NCBI GenBank assembly: GCA_015143295.1
Contig: CM026556.1
Span: forward strand, 16,058,547-16,122,546
Source of the DNA: Tetracentron sinense
Lineage: Eukaryota; Streptophyta; Magnoliopsida; Trochodendrales; Trochodendraceae
Length of the DNA: 64,000 nucleotides
Direction of reading: 5' to 3'
The notes beneath the pieces are model-generated. The model did no database searches, had not been told where the DNA came from, and worked only from the letters and a program-made list of their open reading frames with translations. The position numbers and the translations under genes are program-made. Of this stretch, positions 33,224-44,773 are shown in pieces. Position 1 is the first letter of the stretch. The number at the start of each line of letters is the position of its first letter.

Positions 33224-34798
33224 TGTAGCACCCCGGACTTTTCTATATTTAATGAATAGTACTTTCATAACTAATTGGCCTTTCTCATGGTCTAATAAAT
33301 AAATCAGGGAGAAATTAGAAATTCTGAAATGTCAGAAATGTTCCTTTTTGAAAGACGAATCCAACGCAAGTTGAATCGTCAAAATCGGACGAGCGAGTCA
33401 AAAGAAACGGTCAAAACAGTCCAGACACAGACCTACAGAGCACCGATCGCTCAGTCCATTCAGCGATCGATCGGTAGCTATCGACTGGTCAAAAATTTTG
33501 TATGGGAAAACTTTCCAGAGAGCAGATTTTTGACCGGTCGTTCGGTCAGAACACCGATTGCTCGGTAGGCAACCGATCGATCAGTCATAATCACCGATCG
33601 CTCGGTCTTCGCGTTTTTGCAGAAATTTCAGTAAGGGCATTTTTGTCTTTCGGGTGTTAAACCCTTACTTCATAAGGCTTGCCCGAGCCTTTAGGGCTTA
33701 TTCAACATACTTAGAGGGGTTTTGAGAGTTAGAGAGAGAGGAGAAGGGGATTTAAACCTAGGGTTTCCATTAGAGAAGGAATCAAAGGGTTTGACAACCC
33801 TAGATCATCCTCAAACTTGGATTGCTTCAAGTTCAAGGCTCAAGCTCATGGGGGATCTCGTTCTCAAGCTAGGGCAGCATTCTCCAAGGTATTTCAAGAG
33901 GGTTTTCTTCCCCAAACCAAGTCTCCTTCAAGAAAAGGTTTCCTCCTTTCAAGTTGGAGCTCAAATCAAGGTTCCAACCAAGATCAAGCCTTGATCTAAG
34001 GTTAGTACACCCTACTAACTTACCCTAGAAATAATCTAGGTTTCTATATGGAATGTGATCCTTGTTCTTAGGTTTCTTCTTTATGAAATGTATTATCTCT
34101 AATGAACATCTCTAATGAACATAAATAAAATAAGGAAGAATGATATGGATGTTTGGATGGGTATGGATTGAGGGGATTGGATGCCGAAGGAATGATGTAT
34201 GATGTGTGGGGTGTGAATTGGAAAATGGAGGATGGGCATTGTACAAATAATAAACTTACCCTTGTGTGATTGAATGGAAAATATGCATAAAAAGGAAGAA
34301 GAGGAATTACTAAGGAACAATGTATGTTATGTGTTTGACAAAATGCCGAATCTATAAAATCATGACTTAAGGGAAGAAAATGCTTTAAATACTCAAATGC
34401 CCTGTTAATTACTCGAATGCTCACATGAATATATTATGAATGGAATTGTGATGCCATATCTCTCTTGTTATACTCATTCCACTATTGTCACGATTGACAC
34501 GTACACGAGCACACATAATAGCATGAACCAAGATTTCAAGAGCATGTGCATATAATAACCAATAAGAAAATATTGCATGTCAAGGAGGTTGGTAGCCCAG
34601 GGAGATACGGGTACTAGCCTCTAGCTCACTAGAAAACTCCTGAAACACCTATTGTCAAGGAGGTTGGTAGCCCAGGAAAAGTTCGGGTACTAGCCTCTGG
34701 CTCACAAGAAAACTAAACAAGTAATAAAAATCACCTATCGTCAAGGAAGTTGGTAGCCCAGGGACATTCGGGTACTAGCCTCTGGCTCACAAGAAAAC
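33224..34798 (+). repeat. TekE inverted LTR fragment, first part
   Basis: TGTAGCACCCCGGACTTTT start, in the opposite orientation to the rest of TekE; it matches the reverse complement of 42403-44773, including the dyad module (about 33440-33610) and the 64-bp-type repeats (34571-34797). ORFs at 33329-33999 are LTR sequence. Confidence 0.85.
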
Positions 34799-37700
34799 TG
34801 TAACACCCCAAAATACCCCCTAGGAGTTAGGATACTTTGGCGACGTAACTTAACCTTAAATCAAACCTGCAAAGAGTGTACAAGGCATGCAAAATAGTAA
34901 ACTAAAAATTTCTTTAATCACTTAACTGTATTCCAAGCATAATTGTTTACAATAACTGAATAGAAAATAAAACATGTACATGGCTTCTTAACTTGAGTCC
35001 CAACTCAAGTGATACAATTTTCCCCAGACATAAGAACCCCAAAATACATGTCTCTCACCCTCCACCCAACCGTAGGGTCACAGGCCAACCCTAATATCCG
35101 ATTGATACTCCAAGCAACCTCCTACTCTCCATGTACTGCCTGGATAGCATCTGGTGTACCTGCCGACATCAAAGTACGGCTGAGCATGGAATACTCAGCG
35201 AGTACAAGCTACTAGCTAGCAATAGTAATAACATTAATATATCATACATGATACAGTTCACCAAAGGGTACAAAATCAGAGTGCGCAAGCTAAAAAGAAA
35301 TAATAATATAGAGTAAATCATGAACAACATATTTTAACTCATGCATTGTAAACTTGTATTCAAAAGTCATGACTTGTTCTTGAGAATACTTCTTGTGATT
35401 TTTCCGAAACTCGTTTGCCGTATTTACAACTTATTCTTGTCTTATTCTTGTATCGTGGGAATCACACATGCTTTGTTTCGTTCTTGTTTAGCTAGTACCC
35501 GAACTATGAAATGGACGGACATACTAGGTTCTTGTCATTCTTGCGTGTCATGTTAACTAGTATCCGAACTATGAACTGGACGGAACATACTAGGTTCTTG
35601 CTTTCCTTTGCTAATGCCCGGACTATAATGGAACGGAACACATTAGCACCATGCTTACTAATGCCCGGACTATGATTGAACGGAACACATTAGTATCCTT
35701 ATCTTGACTTGACTAGTACCCGGACTATGGTTGAACGGAACACACTAGTTATCATTGTTTACTAATGCCCGGACTATAATTGAACGGAACACATTAGTAC
35801 CATACTTACTAATGCCCGGACTATGATTGAACGGAACACATTAGTATCTTTCCTGTTTTACTTTGCTAATGTCCGGACTATAATGGAACAGAACACATTA
35901 GCCTCATGCTTGACTTGACTAGTGCCCGGACTATGGTGGAACGGAACACACTAGTTATTCTTGCTTACTAATACCCGGACTATGATTGAACGGAACACAT
36001 TAGTAACTTCACTTGTTTCACTTGCTTAGCTAATGCCCGGACTATGATGGAACGGAACACATTAGCATCTTCATTTCCTTGATTATCGTGTTTTCTTGTG
36101 AGCCAGGTATGACATATCCTAGGGATATGCCCTACCCTTGACATTCATGTTAATTTAACTTGTGAGCCAGAGGCTAGCACCCGTACATCCCTGGGCTACC
36201 AACCTCCTTGTCATATGCTTATTTCTTGTTATTTCATATGCTTATATTCAAAAAGTTTGGTTCATGCATGCGTGACAATCGTACTATCATAGATGAATCA
36301 AGGGACACATATTGCATTTCAATTCTCTTTTTCATAATCATGTTAACATGAAACCGTAAAGCATAATATGGCATTTCTTGTAATTGCATAGGCATGGGGA
36401 ATTTAATGAAAACATATAAAGCATTTGTTTTAAAATCACCCTTTTAAGAAAAACTACACAAGTCATATTTCCCAATTCCTTCATTTTATTCTTGGCATTC
36501 TCATTCATCCATTTTGTCAAACACCTAATGAGTAACACATTCAAACCACATTATTTCAAGTTCTTAAATGTTCATATGTTTCATCATACACAAGGCGTGC
36601 GTTCATTATTCGTACCATGCCCATCCACCATTTTTCATCACACACCTCACACAATACGGCATCCAATCGCCTCCATGTCCAACAATCCACATCCCATTCA
36701 CCAATTAATTATCTTGTTTATAATTAGGGAAAATAATGCATTTCAATGAAAGGAAAGAACACAAGATCCAAAAATCATCATTTTCAAGAAAAGAATCTAG
36801 GTTATTGCTAAAGAAGTTAGTAGGGTGTACTAACCTTGAAGAAGAGAAGAAAACCCTTGAAAAATGCCGTGGAGAACGCTGCCCTAGCTTGGAATGGGAC
36901 TCCACACGTGCTTGAGGTTGGATTTGAGAGATCCAAGCTTTAGAGATGGTCGTGGGTTCCAAAACCCCTTGATTTTCTCAAGTTGATGCCCTAGGGTGAA
37001 AACCCCTTCTCTCCTCTCTCACTCCCTCTCAAAATATGTCTAAGGGTGTTTATGAACCCCCTTGGCTCGAGCCAACCCTTAAAAATAAGGGTGGAGTGGC
37101 CAAAAGACCAAAAAACCCCGAAAAAAATTCTGAAAATCGCGTAGGACCGATAGATGACCGATAGATGACCGATCTACCGGTAGTGGACCGATCGATCGGT
37201 GCTTATGACCGATCTCTCGGTAGTGGACCGAGCTCTCGGTATTGACTGGTGCTGCAAAATGCACTTCAGTATTTTAGCCATAACTTTTGACTCGGTGCTC
37301 CGATTTTGACGATTCAACTTGCGTTGGATTCATATTTCAAAGGGGAACAACTTTAATATTTTAAAAAAATTCTAATTCTTCTTTATTCATGGACAAAAAT
37401 GCCCCTAAAGCGGACTGGTCTGCAATGAGTTGCGACAGCCCAAATTTGCAGCCGACCCGATTTTGGAAATCCCACTTTTGACACAAGCCCGACTCAAAAT
37501 CAGGGAAAGTGATCAACATGAACCTTAAATAGGATTGTAATATCTTTCCAAAAATTCAATAATCACTCGATTCTGAGCAACGATGACTAAACTAGAGCCA
37601 TTTGAAGTTGAGGTAAATGCCGAAACATACCTTTTTGACACCTAGAATACCTCGAGGGTTTTCACACTCTTTTCCCTTGTATCCAACACCCTACTCACAC

Positions 37701-37938
37701 CTCATAAATCATTTCCATAGGTTTTCATCCCACCTAGGTGATACTCACACCCATAAGCATGAGAGGCCCTAGCCTCTTTATGCCTCGTGCACCAGCACCA
37801 TTCACCTCACCTTTCAATTACAACCTAACTTATAATAAAGACCTTTGGCCCTTCCAATACTAGTGCCCTCGGCACTATTCACTCACATGAACAGTGCTTG
37901 CACATGGATAGTGCTTGTAGAAAATCCGGGGCACTACA
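34799..37938 (-). mobile_element. TekG, solo LTR of another Tekay-type family
   Basis: TGTAACACCCC...GGGGCACTACA, 3140 bp, flanked by AAAAC at 34794-34798 and 37939-37943. There are no internal genes, so it is a solo LTR. It carries the conserved stem-loop (35179-35199), a large minisatellite (35485-36070), one unit of the CTTGTGAGCCAGAGG repeat (36160-36212) and an ACCGAT/ATCGGT dyad cluster (about 37145-37245). ORFs in it have no known domain. Confidence 0.88.
35485..36070. repeat. minisatellite in TekG LTR
   Basis: About ten imperfect units with the core GCCCGGACTATGATTGAACG followed by GAACACATTAG; units begin alternately ACTAGT or ACTAAT/GCTAAT. Unit length is about 55-75 bp. The inner TAATG...CATTAG (or CTAGT...ACTAG) ends make each unit partly self-complementary. 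Confidence 0.85.
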
Positions 37939-38579
37939 AAAACCATACATATCAAGGAGGTTGGCAGCCCAGGGAGATTCGGGTGCTAGCCTCTAGCTCA
38001 CAAGTTACAAGATGATGACAAGACATTCATGCATGCATGCATACATGATTTCCACGAGGCATACCGAGACGTGAAGTAAGGGTTTGATGTCGGCTATATC
38101 ATTCTTTATCGGGCAAGGATCACATTCCATACCTGTCTCTATGCTTTGATGTCGGCAGTCCATAATGTATTCCATGTCTTTATTGGGCAAGCCTTATGAA
38201 GTAAGGGTTTAACACCTGAAAGACAAAAATGCCCTTATTGAAATTTCTGTAAAAACGCGAAGACCGAGCGACCGGTCAAAAATCTGCTCTCTGGTAAATT
38301 TTCCCATACAAAATTTTTGACCAGTCGATAGCTACCGATCGATCGCTGAATGGACCGAGCGATCAGTGCTTTGCAGGTCTGGACTGTTTTGACCATATCT
38401 TTTGACTCGCTCGTCCGATTTTGACGATTCAACTTGCGTTGGATTCGTCTTTCAAAAAGGAACATTTCTGACATTTTAGAATTTTCAATTTCCCCCTTAT
38501 TTATTTATTAGATCACGAGAAAGGTCAATTAGCTATGAAAGTACTATTCATTAAATATAGAAAAGTCCGGGGTGCTATA
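37939..38579. repeat. TekE inverted LTR end, filler, and forward LTR fragment
   Basis: 37939-38073 continues the inverted LTR. 38074-38184 is filler that repeats neighbouring words: GAAGTAAGGGTTT (also at 38197-38209), TTTGATGTCGGC twice, and TATCGGGCAAG/TATTGGGCAAG. 38185-38579 is the last part of an LTR in the normal TekE orientation, ending CTATA where CTACA is expected. Confidence 0.75.
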
Positions 38580-38615
38580 TTCTCCCCCCTTACAAAAATT
38601 TCGTCCCCGAAATTT
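38580..38615 (-). other. TekE polypurine tract and stem-loop
   Basis: In sense TAAGGGGGGAGAA precedes the LTR. The AAATTTCG/CGAAATTT hairpin (38596-38615) adjoins it, as in TekN. Confidence 0.8.
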
Positions 38616-38675
38616 GGACGATACATACATGCACAAGACCATAACAATTACAAGGGAATGTCAAGGCCCTAAACA

Positions 38676-41092
38676 AATAACTGAGGATACTTTTCCCGCA
38701 CTTTGGCTTCTCATTCCCATGTAGCTTCCTCCCTTGAATGGTGTTGCCATTTTACCAAGACCAAGGGAATGGTCTTGTTGCGCAAGACTTGATCTCGCCT
38801 ATCCAAGATCTGCACCGGTTGCTCAACTAGTGTAAGATCCTCTCGGATTTCCACTGGGTCAAGCTCTATGACATGGGAAGGGTTCGGGATGTACTTTCGA
38901 AGCATAGAGACATGGAATACATTATGGACTGCCGCCATATGAGCGGGTAAAGCAACACGGTAAGCCACCTCACCGACTCTAGTAATGATCTCGAACGGGC
39001 CCACATATCTCGGACTGAGTTTGCCTCTCTTTCCAAATCTCATAACACCCTTGGTTGGTGAAACCCGAACAAATACAAAATCACCAACTCGAAACTCAAG
39101 ATCTCTCATTCGGTTGTCGGCATAGCTCTTCTGTCTATCCTGTACGGTCTTCAACCTCTCCCGGATGAGCTTGACTCTATCCGCCATTTGTTCAATCAAC
39201 TCAGGATCCAAAATTTTTCTTTCTCCCACTTCATCCCAATACAACGGGGATCTACATCTTCCGTACAAAGCCTCAAAAGGCGCCATCTGTATGCTTGCCT
39301 GATAGGTATTATTCCCAACTTCCTTTAAAATCTAGCATACAAGCTCGGAGCATGTCTTCTATCACCTGATTCACCCTCTCGGTTTGCCCATCCGTCTGTG
39401 GATGGAAAACCGTGCTAAAGTCTAACCGGGAACCCATTGCACCTTGAAAACTTTTCCAAAACCTGGATGTGAACCTCGGGTCCCAATCCGACACAATGCT
39501 CACTGGCACCCCGTGCAACCGAACTATTTCTCAGATATACAATGCAGCCAACTGATTTGAATTGAAAGTAGTCCGGTACGGTAAGAAATGGGCTGACTTC
39601 GTGAGTCTATCAACAACAACCCATATAGCATCAGTCTTTCTAACTGTCTTTGGCAATCCCACAATGAAGTCCATAGAGATATGTTCCCATTTCCACTCAG
39701 GAATAGGGAGAGACTGTAAAAGTCCTGCCAGTCTCAAGTGTTCTGCTTTCACCTGCTGGCACACGTACTCCGCAACTTCCCTCTTCATGTTTTGCCACCA
39801 GAAATACTTTTTCAAGTCCCTATACATTTTGGTACCTCCGGGGTAAACGGTGTACTTGGACCGGTGAGCCTCGTATAAGATTTCTCGTTTAAGCTTCTCA
39901 TCGGCTGGGACACATACTCTTCCCTTGAAAGTGATAATCCCATCATTCCTCAACGCAAAATCCTTGCTGCCACCCTTAACTGACTTGTCTCGGCAAGAAA
40001 GTAACTCGACATCCATTCCCTGCAACTCCTTGATCATGCTTAGCATAAAAGGCCTAACTGTGATGTTAGCTATTACCGGCCAAAAGGTAGGGAGACTAAA
40101 ACTGATGTCGAGGTTGGACGCATCCTCGAGCAACCTCCACTCCTTCAGCATCATATGCGCCAAAAGTCCAGTGGCCTTCCGGTTAAGAGCATCGGCTACA
40201 ACATTCGCGTTGCCCGGGTGGTATTGAATGGAGCACTCGTAGTCTTTCAAAAATTCTACCCATCTTCTTTGCCTCAAGTTCAGCTCTTTCTGGGAAAACA
40301 AATACTTAAGGCTTTTATGATCTGTGAATTCCTCAAATTGTTCCCCATAAAGACAATGTCGCCAAATCTTCAATGCAAACACAACCGCGGCGAGCTCTAA
40401 GTCGTGAGTGAGGTAATTCTTTTCATGTTCCTTTAATTTCCTTGATGCATAGGCAATGACTTTCTTGTGCTGCATAAGGACACACCCAAGTCCGAAGTGC
40501 GAAGCATTGCTATACACCTCATAACCACCATGTCCGGATGGCACAGTAAGGACGGGGACCGTGGTGAGGCGTTTCTTCAACTCTTGGAAGCTCACTTCAC
40601 ATTTGTCACTCCAACTAAACTTGACATTTTTCCTCGTCAAGTAAGTGAGAGGTGCAGCTAAACTGGAGAATCCCTCCACAAATCTCCGGTAATAGCCTGC
40701 CAACCAGAGGAAACTACGTATCTCAGTGACGCTCTTGGGTTTCTCCCAGCTCATAACTGCCTCTATCTTTGCCGGGTCTACAGAAATACCCTCGGCCGAC
40801 ACTACGTGGCCTAGGAACGCCACTTTCTCTAACCAGAATTCACATTTGCTCAATTTGGCATATAGCCTATGCTCTCTCAACATCTCAAGAGCAAGGCGGA
40901 GGTCTCGTGCGTGATCTTCCCGTGTCTGGGAATACACCAAAATGTCATCGATGAACACAATCACGCATCGATCCAAGTATGATCGGAACACCCGGTTCAT
41001 CAAATCCATGAATGCCGCCGGTGCATTCGTCAGCCCAAAAGGCATGACAAGGAACTCGTAATGCCCATACCGAGTCCTGAAAGCCTCCGGCA
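38676..41092 (-). pseudogene. pol: TekE partial pol (RT from mid-domain, RNase H, integrase)
   Basis: Pol starts abruptly at [17 protein letters not shown] in RT, with catalytic FIDD present ([12 protein letters not shown]). RNase H and integrase follow. Damage: five residues including one zinc-finger cysteine are missing (EAEYV joins directly to CQQVK near 39760), a nonsense codon lies at 39531-39533, a deletion of about 30 bp shifts the frame at about 39305-39320, and TGA lies at 38711-38713 near the chromodomain-like end. RT fingers and protease are absent. It is a clear pseudogene and could not support its own movement. Confidence 0.88.
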
Positions 41093-42100
41093 TTCTCCCG
41101 CTGGATGCCTCCTTCCACAAAGGGTGCAGATATCATGCGCATAGGTGGGAGGAGCATATCCCGTAGCCTGAGTCACTGCGGGGCGAGGAGCCTGAGCAAA
41201 AGTCGGGCGAAAAGCTGGTGAAGCAAAAGGGCGGGGAACCTGTGGTGCAAAATATATCCTCTGTGACTGAGATGCCCCTGCGGACTGATACAAGCTAGTC
41301 CTTGCTCTTTTCTCCCCTGAACTATTCGACTGTCCTTTCTCCATTCTTCTCTTGAAGAACTCCTCGGAGTTCGACTCGGCCAAAAGTGCCTTGTCCACTA
41401 CTTCTGAATATTTTTCATGTCTGAACATTGAGACTCGGTCCTTGAGGTAGGCCTTCAACCCCCTTTCAAATTTCCAGGCTCTCATACCCTCGGTCGCTAT
41501 CATATGTGGAGCAAATCTGGATAGCTCCGAAAACTTGGCTTCATAAGCCGCTACCGAGATATTACCTTGCTCCAAGGTAATGAACTCAACTTTCATCTTT
41601 TCTTTCATCCCTATTAGGAAGTACTTCTTGTTGAAAACGTCCAAGAATTCCTCCCAAGTCCAGTCTTGACCTTGTCGGGTCAACTCTCGGGTCCGAAGTG
41701 CGGACTTCCACCAATGATCGGCCTCACCTTCAAGCATGAAGGCGGCCCAAGTAACCTTTTCCGCCTCCGTAGGCGCCAATACAGAGAATATCTATTCTAA
41801 TTGTTGAATCCATCCTTCGGCACCAAGTGGGTCAATACTCCCACAAAAGGTTGGAGGCCTCATCCTCCGCAAAGCCTCTATTCCGGCTTGTGCTCGATTA
41901 GGAGGAGCCAGTATAAGCGCCGCATTAGGAGGAGTAGCCGGTTGCCTTGCTGCTAGCATAGCCAAAGTCTCGGCTATTGAGGCAAAAGCTTGGGCAAAAT
42001 CGGGTTGATCATCACCCGATGGAGCATCACCTCCATTGCCCCTCGTGTTGTACCTGCGACCCCGGGTATTGCGTCTCATGATTTCTCCTGAGAATGACAA
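41093..42100 (-). pseudogene. gag: TekE gag, fused out of frame to RT
   Basis: Starts MSFSGEIMRRNTRGRR like TekN gag. A TAG at 41792-41794 interrupts QLE|IFSV, but the frame resumes. The capsid motifs ADHWWKS and FLDVFNKKYF are present, and the first cysteine cluster [13 protein letters not shown] is followed at once by RT sequence. The CCHC knuckle, intron, protease and RT fingers are deleted. The join lies in a shared GCT at about 41090-41093, suggesting end joining or template switching with 3-bp microhomology. Confidence 0.87.
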
Positions 42101-42402
42101 TACAACATGAGTCTAACTTGGATATGCATTTTGTACAAATTTCGCAATTCACTCAATACATATTCATCAAGCATATTTAATAAGCACAACACAATTAATG
42201 CACACATGGTATACAACACAACATCATACGTACAATCCGTGTTCCTAGCGTAGGACTCTAAGTTTGGTTGAGATTCAACCTATTTTGACTAGGACTAACT
42301 TGTTAGTCCATACTTGGAATACAACTAATGCCTTGTTCAATTATGGTCTCTAGTACTACGCGACCCTAGGGACTCTAATGCCTAGAACTTTGATACCACC
42401 TC
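42101..42402 (-). mobile_element. TekE leader with diverged primer-binding site
   Basis: The leader is closely similar to that of TekN. The primer site on the minus strand reads TGGTATCAAAGTTC, with two changes from TGGTATCAGAGCTC. Confidence 0.8.
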
Positions 42403-44773
42403 TGTCACACCCCAAAATACCCCCTAGGAGTTAAGGGATACTTTAGGTGTGACTATATGTACCTACCAAACCATCCTATAATGAATAAGATAATTACAGT
42501 ACTAAACAATGATGATCAAAGTACGGAAGCTAAACATAAATACGGAAGCGTAAACTAACTTTTTCTTTTCTTCTAAGATTTCCAAAATAGTATTCCAAGT
42601 TAACATATATACAAAACATGTCTAAGTCTAAGGTGGACAGGCCCATCTATCAAAATGTCAAAATATATAAGCACCCTCTCATATTCTTCCCTCAACAGTA
42701 GCGAGGTACGGCCACACGTCAAGGTCTCGGTCCGATTGAGACTACAGTGGGATAGACGGCTCTCTCTCCTCTATATATTCTTCCTCGACCCAAGGCTTTG
42801 GGTCAAGGGCTCCCTCAGTACCTGCCGACATGAAAGTACGGCTGAGCATGGAATACTCAGCGAGTACAAGCTACTAGCTAACCATAATAATAATATGCGC
42901 CACAACAGGAATATAGTACACGGCAGTAATAGCATCACAAGAGAATAGCAGGAGGCATGGTACAATACAATCATCATAACGTCCGTGCATGAATGCGAAA
43001 ACTCCGATAAAACTCATGCTTGGAAACCCAGGTCATGTCTCGGTATGCCTCGTGGAAATCATGTATACGTGCATGCTTGAATGTGTTGTCATCATCTTGT
43101 AAACTTGCATCTTGTAACTTGTGAGCTAGAGACTAGCACCCGAATCTCCCTAGGGTGCCAACCTCCTTGATATGTATGGTTTTCTTGTGAGCCAGAGGCT
43201 AGTACCCGGATGTCCCTGGGCTACCAACCTCCTTGACGATAGGTGATTTTTATTACTTGTTTAGTTTTCTTGTGAGCCAGAGGCTAGTACCCGAACTTTT
43301 CCTGGGCTACCAACCTCCTTGACAATAGGTGTTTTAGGGGTTTTCTTGTGAGCCAGAGGCTAGTACCCGTATCTCCCTGGGCTACCAACCTCCTTGACAT
43401 GCAATATTTTCTTGCTGGTTATTATATGCACATGCTCTTGAAATCTCGGTTCATGCTATCATGCGTGCTCGTGTATGTGTCAATCGTGACAATAGTGGAA
43501 TGAGTATAACAAGAGAGATATGGCATCACAATTCCATTCATAATATATTCATGTGAGCATTCGAGTATTCTAGTAATTAATAGGGCATTTGATTATTTAA
43601 AGCATTTTCTTCCCTTAAGTCATGATTTTATAGATTCGGCATTTTGTCAAACACATAACATACATTGTTCCTTAGTAATTCGTCTTCTTCCTTTTTATGC
43701 ATATTTTTCATTCAATCACACAAAGGTAAGTTTATTATTTGTACAATGCCCATCCTCCATTTTCCAATTCACACCCCACACATCATACATCATTCCTTCG
43801 GCATCCAATCCCCTCAATCCATACCCATCCAAACATCCATATCATTCTTCCTTATCTTATTTATGTTCATTAGAGATGTTCATTAGAGATAATACATTTC
43901 ATAAAGAAGAAACCTAATAACAAGGATCACATTCCCTATAGAAACCTAGATTATTGCTAGGGTAAGTTAGTAGGGTGTACTAACCTTAGATCAAGGCTTG
44001 ATCTTGGTAGGAACCTTGATTTGAGTTCCAACTTGAAAGGAGGAAACCTTTTCTTGAGGGAGACTTGATTTGGGGAAGAAAACCCTCTTGAAATACCTTT
44101 GAGAATGCTGCTCGAGCTTGAGAATGAGATCCCCCACGAGCTCGGGCCTTGAACTTGAAGCAATCCAAGTTTGAGGATGATCTAGGGTTATCAAACGCTT
44201 TGATTCCTTCTTCAATGAAACCCTAGGTGCAAATCCCCTTCTCCTCTTTCTCGAACTCTCAAAAACCCTCGAAGTATGTTGAATAAGCCCTAAAGGCTCG
44301 GGCAAGCCTTATGAAGTAAGGGTTTAACACCCGAAAGACAAAAATGCCCTTACTGAAATTTCTGCAAAAACTCGAAGACCAAGCGATCGGTGATTATGAC
44401 CTATCGATCGGTTGCCTACCGAACGATCGGTGTTCTGACCGAGCGACCGGTCAAAAATATGCTCTCAGGAAAATTTTCCCATACAAAATTTTTGACCAGT
44501 CGATAGCTACCGATCGATCGGTTTTGGACCGATCAATCGCTGAATGGACCGAGCGATTGGTGCTCTGTAGGTCTGGATTGTTTTGACCATATCTTTTGAC
44601 TCGCTTGTCCGATTTTGACGATTCAACTTGCGTTGGATTTGTCTTTCAAAAAGGAATATTTCTAACTTTTCATAATTTCTAATTTCTCCCTTATTTATTT
44701 ATTAGACCACGAGAAAGGCCAATTAGCTACGAAAGTACTATTAATTAAATATAGAAAAGTCCGGGGTGCTACA
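42403..44773 (-). repeat. TekE 5' LTR (right copy, complete)
   Basis: 2371 bp, TGTCACACCCC...GGGGTGCTACA. It has the stem-loop (42841-42861), four spaced CTTGTGAGCCAGAGG-type repeats (43117-43400) and the dyad module (about 44380-44560). It is similar to the TekN LTR in layout but a distinct subfamily. Confidence 0.9.

Larger units (their letters stand above)
33224..44773 (-). mobile_element. TekE, rearranged Tekay-type element with inverted LTR segment
   Basis: Contents in order: an inverted LTR fragment (33224-34798 and 37939-38073, split by solo LTR TekG), a filler of about 110 bp, a forward LTR fragment (38185-38579), an internal region with decayed gag-pol (38580-42402), and a full LTR (42403-44773). 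There is no target duplication: the flanks are CACAA (33219-33223) and CCTTG (44774-44778). By comparison with other copia pol, about 25 codons of SireD are absent at the site. The internal region lacks protease and the start of RT. The structure suggests autointegration or a later inversion rather than simple insertion. Confidence 0.82.

Noticed and set aside
42386..42398. TekE primer site as specific for a different tRNA.
   Set aside because: Two C-to-T-type changes from the Met-tRNA site explain it; the element is already defective.
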